64,000 nt of DNA, from contig CAKNXK010000014.1 of the NCBI GenBank assembly GCA_932182025.1, positions 60,934 to 124,933 on the forward strand, written 5' to 3'. How positions within the stretch are numbered: position 1 is the stretch's first letter; every line of letters starts with the position of its first letter. The notes beneath the pieces were generated by a model, which made no database searches, was not told where the DNA came from, and saw only the letters and a program-made list of their open reading frames with translations. The DNA is from an uncultured Candidatus Melainabacteria bacterium (GTDB taxonomy: Bacteria; Cyanobacteriota; Vampirovibrionia; Gastranaerophilales; Gastranaerophilaceae). This document shows, piece by piece, positions 34,353-43,294 of the stretch. The translations under genes and the position numbers were made by a program.

Positions 34353-35726
34353 ATGGAATTAAATCAGTTTTGGGAGCAAGTTAAAGCCGAACTTATAAGT
34401 GCATTACCTGATAATGCCCACCCTTGGATTTACCCTCTTGAATTGTCAGGTTACGATAAAGGTGTTCTTACTGTTGTAACCGGTCAGGCAATGGGTCGTG
34501 ATTTGCTGCGTAAAAACCATTATCGCCAGATTGTTGAAGTAATCAAAAATATTTCCGGCAATCCAAACTCAGATTTTGTTATTATTTATGACGTTAATGC
34601 TGCAAAATCACTAAAAAAAGAAAGTGATAAAATACAAAAAAAAGCAACTGCAGCCGTTCAAAAAGAACAAGCTATGGAAAATCTTGCTTATATGCAGTCT
34701 GCCTCTAATCTTAATCTTAAGTATAAATTTGAAAATTTTGTTGTGGGTGAAAGTAACGAATTTGCATATAAAGTTACTAAATCAGTTGCAGAAGCGCCTG
34801 CACAAAAATTTAACCCATTATTTATTTATGGAAATTCAGGCTTGGGAAAAACACATCTTATGCAAGCTGTAGGGCATTATACAATTTTTAATAATTCTAA
34901 ATTAAAAGTTAAATATACTAAGCTTGAAGATTATTTGAATGACTTTATCTCAATAAACAGAAGCGGTAATGCTGTTGAAAACATGTCTAAATTCAATAAG
35001 AAATATACTAATATCGATATTATTCTTATAGACGACATACAGTTTATTGAAGGTAAAAAGAAAACTATGGATCAGATGCAGCATACATTTGATACACTTT
35101 ATAACAAAGGAAAACAAATCGTTATCACTTCTGATAGAATGCCTAAAGATATGCCGGATTTAACGGCAGCCTTAAGCACCCGATTTGAAATGGGTTTAAT
35201 GGTTGAATTAACCCCTCCGGATTTTCAAATAAGATTTGAGATTATAAAAAAACTTGCTCAAAACAACGATTTGAAATATACAGATGAAGCTTTAAAGTAC
35301 ATCGCCAAACATTTTTCAAAGAATGTTAGAGAGCTTGAAGGAGCGTTTAACAAAGTTTGTGCTTTCGCAGAAATCTCTGAAAAAGAACTGGATTTACAAC
35401 TAGCCAAAAAAGTTCTTAAATGTGATGAAATAGAAGATGATATAAGTCTTGAAAAAATTGCTCAAGTTACTGCAAAATACTATGATGTTGATATAAATGA
35501 TATTATGGGTACTGCAAGAGGTGCAAAAGTATCAACAGCAAGGCATTTGTCTATATATTTATCAAGAGAAATTACCAACAAGAGTTTTGCTTCAATTGCT
35601 GAGTTTTATAGCAAAAAGCATACAACAATTATGTTTGCACATGAAAAAATTAAAAAAGAACTTCCTCTAAAAAAAGAATTAGACGAAGCAGTACGTGAAA
35701 TTAAACAGGCGTTGAAGTTCATTTAG
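34353..35726 (+). CDS. dnaA: Chromosomal replication initiator DnaA
   Basis: 457-aa AAA+ initiator that binds oriC and opens it. Domain I ~1-85 (FWEQVKAELI...WIYPLEL), linker ~85-120, AAA+ ~120-345 with Walker A GNSGLGKTH (160-168) and Walker B LIDDIQF (225-231), and helix-turn-helix domain IV ~365-457. In the DNA-binding signature the usual FGGRDHTT reads FYSKKHTT (418-425), so the contact Asp is Lys; the Arg of the preceding helix is kept (STARHLS). I chose the ATG at 34353, since any longer start runs through the tRNA-Cys gene. dnaN is not adjacent and I see no DnaA-box cluster. Confidence 0.95.
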   Translation: MELNQFWEQVKAELISALPDNAHPWIYPLELSGYDKGVLTVVTGQAMGRDLLRKNHYRQIVEVIKNISGNPNSDFVIIYDVNAAKSLKKESDKIQKKATAAVQKEQAMENLAYMQSASNLNLKYKFENFVVGESNEFAYKVTKSVAEAPAQKFNPLFIYGNSGLGKTHLMQAVGHYTIFNNSKLKVKYTKLEDYLNDFISINRSGNAVENMSKFNKKYTNIDIILIDDIQFIEGKKKTMDQMQHTFDTLYNKGKQIVITSDRMPKDMPDLTAALSTRFEMGLMVELTPPDFQIRFEIIKKLAQNNDLKYTDEALKYIAKHFSKNVRELEGAFNKVCAFAEISEKELDLQLAKKVLKCDEIEDDISLEKIAQVTAKYYDVDINDIMGTARGAKVSTARHLSIYLSREITNKSFASIAEFYSKKHTTIMFAHEKIKKELPLKKELDEAVREIKQALKFI

Positions 35727-35793
35727 CCCGAGAGAGTAGTCGTCAGTGAAACAAAATTATGATACTTAATATTATGTAGGGAATGGAGCGATT

Positions 35794-36825
35794 ATGCTAG
35801 ATAATATAAAATATCTTATGTGTTTGAAATCTGTCGACAAAAATATTTTGGAGAATAATTTTGATGCAGCCTTAGAAAAATTGAATTACTTGGTTAAAGA
35901 GGATTTTAAACCTGCACAAATATATTTAAAACGCGGAAAATTGTGCAAAAAATTGTTAATGTTTGAAGATGCCTATTCTGATTTCACTTATGTTTTAACA
36001 CATTGTGCACAGAAAAAAGAAGCATATTACGAAAGATTGTATTTGAATTTTGAGATTTCTAACTATTACGAAGCTATACTTGATGCGAATATGATTTTGA
36101 CCTGGGATGAGGCTAATTTTGAAATAAAGAGAATTAAATTTCTTTCTCTTGTATATTCTATGCAAGACGGAATTGCGGTTGATTATATTCTTGACTTGTT
36201 TAAATGTAACAAATATAAAACAATCCAGTTTTTATTTAAAGAAGTTGCGCTTGTGCTTGCCAGCGACGAATATTCAAAAGGTTTAAAGCTGCTTGAAATC
36301 ATTGATTATATTGATAAAGACAACCCTATTAAATTGTTAAAAGAGTCAAATATCTATGGACTTGCAGGTGATAAAGCAAAGCAACAGGAAATTGCAAAGA
36401 ATATAGAGTCAATTTTCCCTAAGTATTTTGTATCGCATTTTAGATTTACTGATATGTATCAGGAAAAAGACCTACTTGAGATTTGTTTTCTTCTGGAACT
36501 CAATATTTTCGACACTCAGGGGTTATTTATTTATCCGATGAAGATACTTGAAGGGTATAGAAACCACCTTGAAGGACATATTATTGATTCAAAAGAGTGT
36601 TTTGAAAAAGCGATTACAATTAATCCTAATAAACCAGAAGCCTATGTTTTACTGGCACAAACATTGCAATTAATGTCGGGGTATGACAACCCTGAATATA
36701 AGATGGATGCTGAGTCTAATTATCGGATTGCAATGGAGATTTACAGAAAAGAAAATCAACTTGAAAAAGTAGAAGAGATGAAAAAACAGATTAAACATCT
36801 TACTTCAAACTTACTTTTACATTAA
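35794..36825 (+). CDS. TPR-like repeat protein
   Basis: 343 aa of helical repeats. Clear TPR-like units are at ~19-50 (NFDAALEKLNYLVKEDFKPAQIYLKRGKLC), ~52-85 and ~255-300 (GHIIDSKECFEKAITINPNKPEAYVLLAQTLQ); the middle is more diverged. No signal peptide or membrane helix. GGAATGGAG precedes the ATG. Function unknown; it lies between dnaA and a bidirectional terminator and may share the dnaA transcript. Confidence 0.8.
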   Translation: MLDNIKYLMCLKSVDKNILENNFDAALEKLNYLVKEDFKPAQIYLKRGKLCKKLLMFEDAYSDFTYVLTHCAQKKEAYYERLYLNFEISNYYEAILDANMILTWDEANFEIKRIKFLSLVYSMQDGIAVDYILDLFKCNKYKTIQFLFKEVALVLASDEYSKGLKLLEIIDYIDKDNPIKLLKESNIYGLAGDKAKQQEIAKNIESIFPKYFVSHFRFTDMYQEKDLLEICFLLELNIFDTQGLFIYPMKILEGYRNHLEGHIIDSKECFEKAITINPNKPEAYVLLAQTLQLMSGYDNPEYKMDAESNYRIAMEIYRKENQLEKVEEMKKQIKHLTSNLLLH

Positions 36826-36853
36826 AAGAACCGCCTTTGAAGGGCGGTTCTTT
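36825..36853. terminator. Bidirectional terminator between convergent genes
   Basis: An 11-bp perfect stem AAAGAACCGCC/GGCGGTTCTTT with a 7-base loop begins at the stop of the TPR-like gene. The terminal A/T pairs supply short T-runs on both strands. Confidence 0.85.
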
Positions 36854-36872
36854 GTTATTATGATAATTATTA

Positions 36873-37682
36873 TTATCCGAGACCGAAGGTTGGAGTTGTG
36901 TTTTTGACTTCTTGTGAAACAAGTTGTTTGTATGTTTCGATTTCTTCGTTGATTCTTTGAAGTCTTGTATCTTTTTGTTCTTTTTCCAACTCAAGCATTG
37001 TTTCTTCGTAGTTGAGAGGTTCAAGCATCATATCTTGTTCTGCTTCAAGAGCTGATTTCTGAGCATCAAGCCAGATAGATACATTAGATTCATATTGTGT
37101 ACACATCTGCTGAGCATTGAATTGCTGCTGTTGTTGAACGCTCTTAGCATATTGCATTGCCATATTAAATGCTTTAACTTCATCAGCTGTGAAGCCGCCT
37201 TTATATTTAGGAACTTTATTTGCTGCATTCGGATCTTCGTAAACAGTTGCGCCATTTTCATCTGTTTCGTAAGCAAATCCTCCGTTTTGCATATATGCTT
37301 GATACATTTCTGAGAATCTAGCATTATCAATTGTGACTGTGCCTAAATCTGTACCGTTTGCATCCTTACCTTTATTAATACCTTTAGCAAGAATTTGACT
37401 CATACCATTGACAACAAATCCACTAAGCCCGCCATAGTTGTATGGATTTACGCTATCCATACCCAAGCCAAACATGCTTTGGATTCCTACCTTAGCTTGA
37501 GATTGCATCATTTTTGCTTGTGAGTCTAAATTAGCGAATAAACTTGTATATCTTTTTTGTACTCGCTCGATGTTTTTTTGCACGCGAGACAGTTTGCTTG
37601 AAACCTTGGTTTGATCAAGCACAAGTTGATTCTTTTCTCGAATCAGCCTCATTTTTTGATACATTGCTAATAAAAGTGCCAT
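36873..37682 (-). CDS. Unknown coiled-coil protein
   Basis: 269 aa, no known family. The N-terminal ~80 residues are helical and rich in Met, Gln, Lys and Arg (MALLLAMYQKMRLIREKNQ), without a cleavable signal. A Gly/Asn/Tyr-containing middle follows (GLGMDSVNPYNYGG), then a Gln-rich helix with a QQQQQ run (~175) and a C-terminal Glu/Leu coiled coil (~205-255) ending TPTFGLG. The overall plan matches the 385-aa protein at 19573-20730. Shared class and possible export are inference. The start has GGAG about 12 bases upstream. Confidence 0.78.
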   Translation of the reverse strand: MALLLAMYQKMRLIREKNQLVLDQTKVSSKLSRVQKNIERVQKRYTSLFANLDSQAKMMQSQAKVGIQSMFGLGMDSVNPYNYGGLSGFVVNGMSQILAKGINKGKDANGTDLGTVTIDNARFSEMYQAYMQNGGFAYETDENGATVYEDPNAANKVPKYKGGFTADEVKAFNMAMQYAKSVQQQQQFNAQQMCTQYESNVSIWLDAQKSALEAEQDMMLEPLNYEETMLELEKEQKDTRLQRINEEIETYKQLVSQEVKNTTPTFGLG

Positions 37683-37882
37683 TGGTTTATACTGTCTCCG
37701 TAGTTTTTATACTCTTGTATATATAAAGTATATTTAAAACGTAAAATTGCATAATTCAGGCTAATTTGTTACATAACTTTACAAAGTGATAAATAAAAAA
37801 TATATACAAATTCTATAAATCAATACATAACTGGATTTCAGAAATTTGCAAAATTTTACAAATAATTATAAAATATTTACAG

Positions 37883-38872
37883 ATGAAGTTTAAAAAGTTA
37901 ACAAATGACCAAATAATTATATCTTTAGACAGATTAACAAGGTTTAAAGCAACAAAAGAAAAATACTTAAGAGTGTTTTCCGATATACTTATATCCTCAC
38001 TTATTGAACCAAAATTAAAGAAAACAAATATTGAGAATATGGATTTTGATATTCTTGCTCAGATGGTCAGCCAGATTTTTAATTCTTCATTTGAGGTTTC
38101 AAATAATTGTAGTATTAATAAAAAACTGGAAGAGTTTGAAAATAATATATTTATTAATGATATTGAGACGCAAAAACTCCTAAAAAACACTATTAATTAT
38201 AATGAAGCTCTAAAAATAGTACCTGATAAATGCCCTGTTAATCTAAAATGGCTAAAATCATTAGTTGAGAATTGTAATTCAGCGGAACAAAGAAAAGTAC
38301 ATTTATTAAAGTATCCTTTAGAAAAGGTTATTTTAGTAGAGGGAATTACAGAAGAAATTCTTTTACCCGCTTTTTCAAAATTTCTGGGGCATGACTTTTA
38401 CGCCGAAGGTACACAAATTATTGCTGCAGGCGGCAAAAATCAGGTTGTAAAAATGTATTATAAGCTTTCACAAGAGGTAAAACTGCCTATATTTGTGCTT
38501 TTGGATAAAGATGCGGAAGAAAATATTCGTCAAATTGAACCTCGTTTAAGAAATAATGACAGAATACATCTTGTTTCATGCGGTGAGTTTGAGGATTTAT
38601 TACCAAAATCACTTATTATCAAAACTGTTAACTCGCATTTTAAGAACTTTTTATCTATATCAGAAACCGATTTAGCAGAAAATTTACCTACAGCTAAAAT
38701 ATTAGAAAATATTTTTAAGACAAAAGGCTTGCATGAGTTTAAAAAAGCCGAATTTGCAAAGCTGGTTAGAGAAAAAATATCTGAAAACACAGATATATCA
38801 GACGAAATAGCGATTATTATAAAAGAAATAAATAATATAAAAAAATCACTTGACACTGATTTTTGTTCTTGA
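37883..38872 (+). CDS. Stand-alone OLD-type TOPRIM protein
   Basis: 329 aa. Residues ~147-245 form a TOPRIM domain of the OLD/RecR kind: VILVEGITEEILLP with E153 and E157, an AAGGKNQ loop, VLLDKD with D208 and D210, and CGEFEDLLP with E235. Such domains hydrolyse or rejoin phosphodiester bonds with metal. OLD nucleases normally carry an N-terminal ABC-type ATPase; here the first ~140 residues are helical with no Walker motifs. The C-terminus is helical. A nuclease in repair or defence is plausible but unproven. No partner ATPase gene is adjacent. Confidence 0.75.
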   Translation: MKFKKLTNDQIIISLDRLTRFKATKEKYLRVFSDILISSLIEPKLKKTNIENMDFDILAQMVSQIFNSSFEVSNNCSINKKLEEFENNIFINDIETQKLLKNTINYNEALKIVPDKCPVNLKWLKSLVENCNSAEQRKVHLLKYPLEKVILVEGITEEILLPAFSKFLGHDFYAEGTQIIAAGGKNQVVKMYYKLSQEVKLPIFVLLDKDAEENIRQIEPRLRNNDRIHLVSCGEFEDLLPKSLIIKTVNSHFKNFLSISETDLAENLPTAKILENIFKTKGLHEFKKAEFAKLVREKISENTDISDEIAIIIKEINNIKKSLDTDFCS

Positions 38873-38951
38873 TAACATAGTTCTTGTGGTCAGGTTAAGG
38901 CCTCAAAGATAGCTGAAAATTAAATAGTTTTTACAAATTTTATTAAAATTT

Positions 38952-39024
38952 GCGCTTGTAGCTCAGCAGGTAGAGCACTCCCCTTTTAAGGGATAGGTCG
39001 CGCGTTCGAATCGCGCCAAGCGCA
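38952..39024 (+). tRNA. tRNA-Lys (anticodon TTT)
   Basis: Cloverleaf: acceptor GCGCTTG/CAAGCGC, D-arm GCTCAGCAGGTAGAGC, anticodon loop CTTTTAA with TTT, T-arm with GTTCGAATC, discriminator A. The CCA is not encoded. It lies 28 bases before dxr. Confidence 0.97.
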
Positions 39025-39052
39025 ATTTTTTGTTTATATAGAGGATGCGTAT

Positions 39053-40159
39053 ATGAAAAGAAAAATCAGCATACTGGGTTCAACAGGTTCAATCGGACGC
39101 CAAGCTCTTGAAGTAATTGAGAAACTGGAAGACAAATTTGAAATAGTCTCACTTGCCGGCGGGGCAAACATTGATTTATTGAATGAACAGATTGCCAGAT
39201 TTAAGCCAAAATACGCATACGCATCAAAACCTGAGCTCATTGAGGGTGCTAAATATTTACCTCTTGAAGAAATATGTTCTGACAAAACCAATGATATAAT
39301 TCTTGTAGCTGTTTCAGGAAAAATCGGTTTAAAACCAACAATAACAGCGATTAACAACGGTATTGACATAGCTTTAGCCAACAAAGAAACACTTGTTATG
39401 GCGGGTGATATTGTTATGCCTTTAGCTAAAGAAAAAGGGGTTAATATTATACCTGTAGACAGCGAGCACTGTGCAATTCATCAATGCATTAAGGATATAG
39501 CACAAGTTGAAAAACTTATTATTACCGCATCTGGCGGACCTTTTTTACATAAAACGGTAGATGATATGAAAAATGCAACTGTTGAGCAAACTCTGGCTCA
39601 TCCGCGTTGGAACATGGGACGTAAGATTACTGTTGATAGTGCTACACTAATGAATAAAGGGTTAGAAGTAATTGAAGCGCACCATCTCTTCGGCATGAAC
39701 TATGACAAAATTGATGTAGTTGTACATCCTCAAAGCATTATACATTCTGCAATTGAATACGTTGATGGTAGTGTAATTGCACAAATCGGATTGCCAAGCA
39801 TGCATATTCCTATTCAATATGCTATTACTTATCCTGAACGTTTTGAAGGCATTAAATCAAAAAGTTTCAGTTTCTCTGAAATTGCACGTTTGGATTTTGA
39901 AGCTCCTGATTGGAATAAGTTTAAAGCTCTTCAAATTGCTTATAATTCAGGAAGAAAAGGCGGCTCCGTACCGGTTTGTATGAATGCAGCCAATGAAGAA
40001 GCTGTTTTTGCATTCTTAGAAGGTAAAATTAAACTATTTGACATAATTAATACCGTTGAAAAAATGCTTGAAACCCATAAATATATTCAAATACCTTCTA
40101 TTGAAGAAATATTTGAAATTGATAACGAAGTAAGAGCTAAGACAAGAGAACTCTTTTAA
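39053..40159 (+). CDS. dxr: 1-deoxy-D-xylulose-5-phosphate reductoisomerase
   Basis: 368-aa Dxr/IspC, the NADPH-dependent second step of the MEP isoprenoid pathway (DXP to MEP). Landmarks: ILGSTGSIGRQALEVI nucleotide-binding loop, ANKETLV, PVDSEHCAIHQC metal site, SGGPF, HPRWNMGRKITVDSATLMNKGLEVIEAHHLF, and the C-terminal helix bundle with NAANEEAV. Slightly shorter than E. coli Dxr (~398). GAGG precedes the ATG. The last 23 bases overlap the convergent bioF-like gene. Confidence 0.97.
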   Translation: MKRKISILGSTGSIGRQALEVIEKLEDKFEIVSLAGGANIDLLNEQIARFKPKYAYASKPELIEGAKYLPLEEICSDKTNDIILVAVSGKIGLKPTITAINNGIDIALANKETLVMAGDIVMPLAKEKGVNIIPVDSEHCAIHQCIKDIAQVEKLIITASGGPFLHKTVDDMKNATVEQTLAHPRWNMGRKITVDSATLMNKGLEVIEAHHLFGMNYDKIDVVVHPQSIIHSAIEYVDGSVIAQIGLPSMHIPIQYAITYPERFEGIKSKSFSFSEIARLDFEAPDWNKFKALQIAYNSGRKGGSVPVCMNAANEEAVFAFLEGKIKLFDIINTVEKMLETHKYIQIPSIEEIFEIDNEVRAKTRELF

Positions 40160-41240
40160 TATCTTCAAATTTTGTATCAGCAGTCAATGATAATCTTAAG
40201 CGAGAAGTCCCTTCAGGTACGGTCGGAGGTCTTATTGCAGGAATATAATACCCCATTGATTTAAGTTTTTCTGCTACTCTTAATGTATCATCATTTGATC
40301 CGATAATGATCGGTATAATATGTGTTCCTTCTGTATTAAGAAGTTGATGAGTCTTACTTGATATTTCTTCAAGAAGCTTTTTTCTCGCTTCAATATAATC
40401 TCTTTTTTCTGTTAATAGCCAATTTGTCCATGCTATGTTAATTGGCGGTATTGAGGTCGAAAATATAAAAGAACGCGCTTTATTGATTAAGTAACTGATT
40501 ATTTCATTATTAGCAACACAGAATGCTCCAAAAGAGCCTACCGCTTTACCAAATGTTGCTGTAATAATATCTACATCCTTCCCATATGAAATCCCTGCAA
40601 GAGTTTCTCCATAAGCACAAAAAGCATGGGCTTCATCAACCATTAATAAACAATTATATTTATTTTTAAGCTCAATAAGCTTATCTAAATCAACCACATC
40701 ACCATCCATTGAAAAAACAGACTCTGATACAATTATTGCACGCTTATATTGACCTCTTTTAGCTTGCAGCAAACGTTCCAAATGATTATAATCAAAGTGC
40801 TTATATCGGATAAAATCTCCTTCTGAAAGACGCATACCGTCGATTATACTTGCATGATTAAGTTTATCCGAGAATACAACATCTCCCTTGCCGTTTAGAG
40901 CAGAAATAACTCCTAAATTACATTGATATCCTGTATTAAAAATAAGGCATGCTTCTTTATTAAATAAATTTGAGACAGTTTTCTCCAAATCTTTAAATTC
41001 TTTTGAAGAGCCGCTCAAAAGTCTGGCAGAAGCAGATGATAGCGGTAAATGATTATTTGAAAGAAACTCATCAATCAATTCTTGTTTTGTGCTTATTCCC
41101 AAATAATCATTAGAAGCAAAATTTACGTATTCAACACCGTCAATAACAATTTTTCCATCACTTTTACTCTCTATTGAAGGAATTGTCCTTAAATTTCCAT
41201 TCTCTTCCAGTATTCTTAATTCTTCTTTAATTCTTTGCAT
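40137..41240 (-). CDS. BioF-like alpha-oxoamine synthase
   Basis: 367-aa PLP enzyme of the alpha-oxoamine synthase family (8-amino-7-oxononanoate synthase BioF, glycine C-acetyltransferase Kbl). It condenses an amino acid with an acyl-CoA. Seen: FASNDYLGIS, NHASIIDGMRLS, VDEAHAFCAYGETLAG, PLP lysine in TATFGKAVGS, and IRPPTVPEGTSRLRLSL near the end. That last motif and the length favour BioF (biotin pathway). No other bio gene is nearby, so the exact substrate is not secure. It overlaps ctpA by 14 bases and dxr tail-to-tail by 23 bases. Confidence 0.88.
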   Translation of the reverse strand: MQRIKEELRILEENGNLRTIPSIESKSDGKIVIDGVEYVNFASNDYLGISTKQELIDEFLSNNHLPLSSASARLLSGSSKEFKDLEKTVSNLFNKEACLIFNTGYQCNLGVISALNGKGDVVFSDKLNHASIIDGMRLSEGDFIRYKHFDYNHLERLLQAKRGQYKRAIIVSESVFSMDGDVVDLDKLIELKNKYNCLLMVDEAHAFCAYGETLAGISYGKDVDIITATFGKAVGSFGAFCVANNEIISYLINKARSFIFSTSIPPINIAWTNWLLTEKRDYIEARKKLLEEISSKTHQLLNTEGTHIIPIIIGSNDDTLRVAEKLKSMGYYIPAIRPPTVPEGTSRLRLSLTADTKFEDIKRVLLS

Positions 41241-42459
41241 TCAATATTTCCTTAGCTGTTTCAAGCTGTATGTCTTTCTTACTGTTATTTAGGTAGAAAT
41301 CAAACTCATTTCCCACTTCAATATCAGGTTTTATACCCAGTTTATTAATATCAGTACCTTTTGGTGTCAAATATTTAGCAATAGTAACATTTAAACCAGT
41401 TTGATTAGGAAGAGGAACTACTTTTTGTACAAGTCCTTTTCCAAAAGTCTTTTTGCCGACCAATTTTGCCTTCTTATAGTCTTTTAAAGCGCCTGAAAGG
41501 ATTTCACTTGCACTGGCACTAGCTCCGTTAACAAGTACAACAACAGGCTTATCAAGGAGTTTTGGAGTATTATTTGCATTAATTGATTTCTTATAACCAT
41601 TTCTATAAATAATTTCTACAATCTCGCCATTATCAATAAACATATTTGCTATAAATACTGCATTATCAAGTAATCCACCGGTATTACCGCGCAAATCAAT
41701 AATTATAGAATCAGTGTTTTTGGTGTTTTCAAGAGCTTCCATAAACTCATTAGGAGTGGTTCCGCCCATAAAACTAACAATCTGAATATAACCGATATGA
41801 TTATCTAAGACAGAGCTCTTAACATTCTTTATTTTAATTTCTTTACGCTTAATTTTTTTAGTAATTTTCTTACTATCACGTAGAATTGTAAGCTCTACAA
41901 CACTGTTTTCAGGTCCGCGTACAAGTGTCGCAACCTCTGAAACATTCATGCCGTTAGTTTCTTTACCATCAACAGCAATAATTATATCTCCTTGTTTTAA
42001 GCCGGCAAAATCAGCAGGAGTTGCCGGAATTACGTTAAAAACCTCAATTTTACCTGAATTTGAATATATATTAACACCTATTCCATAGATTTTAGATGTA
42101 ATTGAAGTTGTTAAATCTTCAAAATCTTTCTTGGACATAAACCTTGTATAAGGATCATTTAAGCTTGCAACCATTGTATCAATAGCAACTTTTGCATCAT
42201 CATCCGTTTTAATCTTACCTTGATAATGGGTTTTCCATCTCGTCCAGTTCTGATGATTTAAGTCAGAATCATAGTACTCTTTATAAACAATTTTCCAAGT
42301 TCTATCAAATAGTTTTTGAGGCTGTACGACTTCATTATTATATAAAGATTGCGATGCAAAATAAGTATTAGCTTTAATCAGTGTTTTCATAAAAACACTA
42401 TTAAAAATAACTAAAATAAGTATTAATAATAAAGATATTACAACGTGTTTAAATTTCAT
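41227..42459 (-). CDS. S41-family C-terminal processing protease (CtpA-like)
   Basis: 410 aa. An N-terminal signal anchor (~8-28, VISLLLILILVIFNSVFM) is followed by a PDZ domain (~115-200, IGVNIYSNSGKIEV...GLKQGDIIIAVDG) and the S41 protease core. The core has the nucleophile Ser in NGASASASEILSGAL and the catalytic Lys in GKKTFGKGLVQ. It acts outside the cytoplasmic membrane, trimming or degrading envelope proteins from the C-terminus. No Shine-Dalgarno site lies before the ATG. It overlaps the bioF-like gene by 14 bases, so the two share a transcript. Confidence 0.92.
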   Translation of the reverse strand: MKFKHVVISLLLILILVIFNSVFMKTLIKANTYFASQSLYNNEVVQPQKLFDRTWKIVYKEYYDSDLNHQNWTRWKTHYQGKIKTDDDAKVAIDTMVASLNDPYTRFMSKKDFEDLTTSITSKIYGIGVNIYSNSGKIEVFNVIPATPADFAGLKQGDIIIAVDGKETNGMNVSEVATLVRGPENSVVELTILRDSKKITKKIKRKEIKIKNVKSSVLDNHIGYIQIVSFMGGTTPNEFMEALENTKNTDSIIIDLRGNTGGLLDNAVFIANMFIDNGEIVEIIYRNGYKKSINANNTPKLLDKPVVVLVNGASASASEILSGALKDYKKAKLVGKKTFGKGLVQKVVPLPNQTGLNVTIAKYLTPKGTDINKLGIKPDIEVGNEFDFYLNNSKKDIQLETAKEILNAKN

Positions 42460-42544
42460 ATATGATTATTTAACCGCAATAACGATGCGTAATCAATATA
42501 CTTTATGCTCTCAATACATGCTTATTCAAATATCTTTTAAAAAT

Positions 42545-43213
42545 CTATTGTCCGCTAAATCCTGGAGAAGTCAACGGCAGGTTTTTATAGCCTTCATTTG
42601 CATAAACAGTTTTCTTAATATATTTATTAGTATAATTACCTTTTTCAAGCAGCTGTTTCAAGATGTTTTCACGCATAACAAGCGGTGATTGCAAGTCATT
42701 AGACTCAGGAAAACGCTTAAGCATTTCACACCATACATTAGCTTCCATTGTCCAGGCATAAGTCTCTTCGCTTAGAGAATTATATTCATCCTGATGCAAA
42801 GCTTCATGAGACAGAAGCGCTGCAAGAGCTGCAGGAGGAGCCTCGCGATGCTTAGGGTTAATGTAAATATATAATTTACCCTTCTTTTTCCATCCAACAG
42901 CGTCAAAAGATGCATAAGCCTCATTTAACTCAGTAAGGTCTTTAAACTCAATTTTTATAGGATATTGAGTTAAATTGTAACCTAAAATAGCCTTTCTTGA
43001 TAAATCACCACTTGTGCCTTTCATCATGTCTAAAGCTACATGAAAAATCTGTTCGTTTGAAACCTTTTTATACTCATCAGCAAGCGTATCAATATATTCC
43101 TGAGTATACTTTTTAGGCACTACAACCCTATCGGGTATTGGCTCTAAAGATGCCGCAAATGCAGTATTGTAAGCTAATACAGTGGCTAACGCGACTAGTA
43201 TAATCTTCCTCAT
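42545..43213 (-). CDS. Secreted zincin-like putative metallopeptidase
   Basis: 222 aa from the ATG at 43213, preceded by GGGGGA. A signal peptide at 1-20 is likely cleaved after AFA (MRKIILVALATVLAYNTAFA). An HExxH zinc motif reads SHEALHQ (H136, E137, H140), followed by SEE (~148-150) that could give the third ligand. This suggests an envelope or secreted zinc peptidase, but family assignment is not certain and a non-catalytic role is possible. A longer start would remove the clear N-terminal signal peptide. Confidence 0.78.
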   Translation of the reverse strand: MRKIILVALATVLAYNTAFAASLEPIPDRVVVPKKYTQEYIDTLADEYKKVSNEQIFHVALDMMKGTSGDLSRKAILGYNLTQYPIKIEFKDLTELNEAYASFDAVGWKKKGKLYIYINPKHREAPPAALAALLSHEALHQDEYNSLSEETYAWTMEANVWCEMLKRFPESNDLQSPLVMRENILKQLLEKGNYTNKYIKKTVYANEGYKNLPLTSPGFSGQ

Positions 43214-43282
43214 ATAATATCCCCCATTTCTTATATTATATACTTGAATACTTAATAAAGTCAAAGAGAGGAAATCTTGTGC

Positions 43283-43288
43283 TATAAT
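43283..43288 (+). promoter_or_regulatory. Extended -10 of the MnmC-like gene (leaderless type)
   Basis: TGCTATAAT (extended -10, TATAAT at 43283-43288) is followed by 6 bases and an ATG at 43295. A competing TTG start at 43277, with GAGAGG before it, would lie upstream of this -10 box. Confidence 0.55.
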
Positions 43289-43294
43289 TGCATT

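Noticed and set aside
43277..43294. TTG start with GAGAGG for the MnmC-like gene
   Set aside because: It would lie upstream of a consensus extended -10 box and adds only six unrelated residues; kept as an alternative, not chosen.
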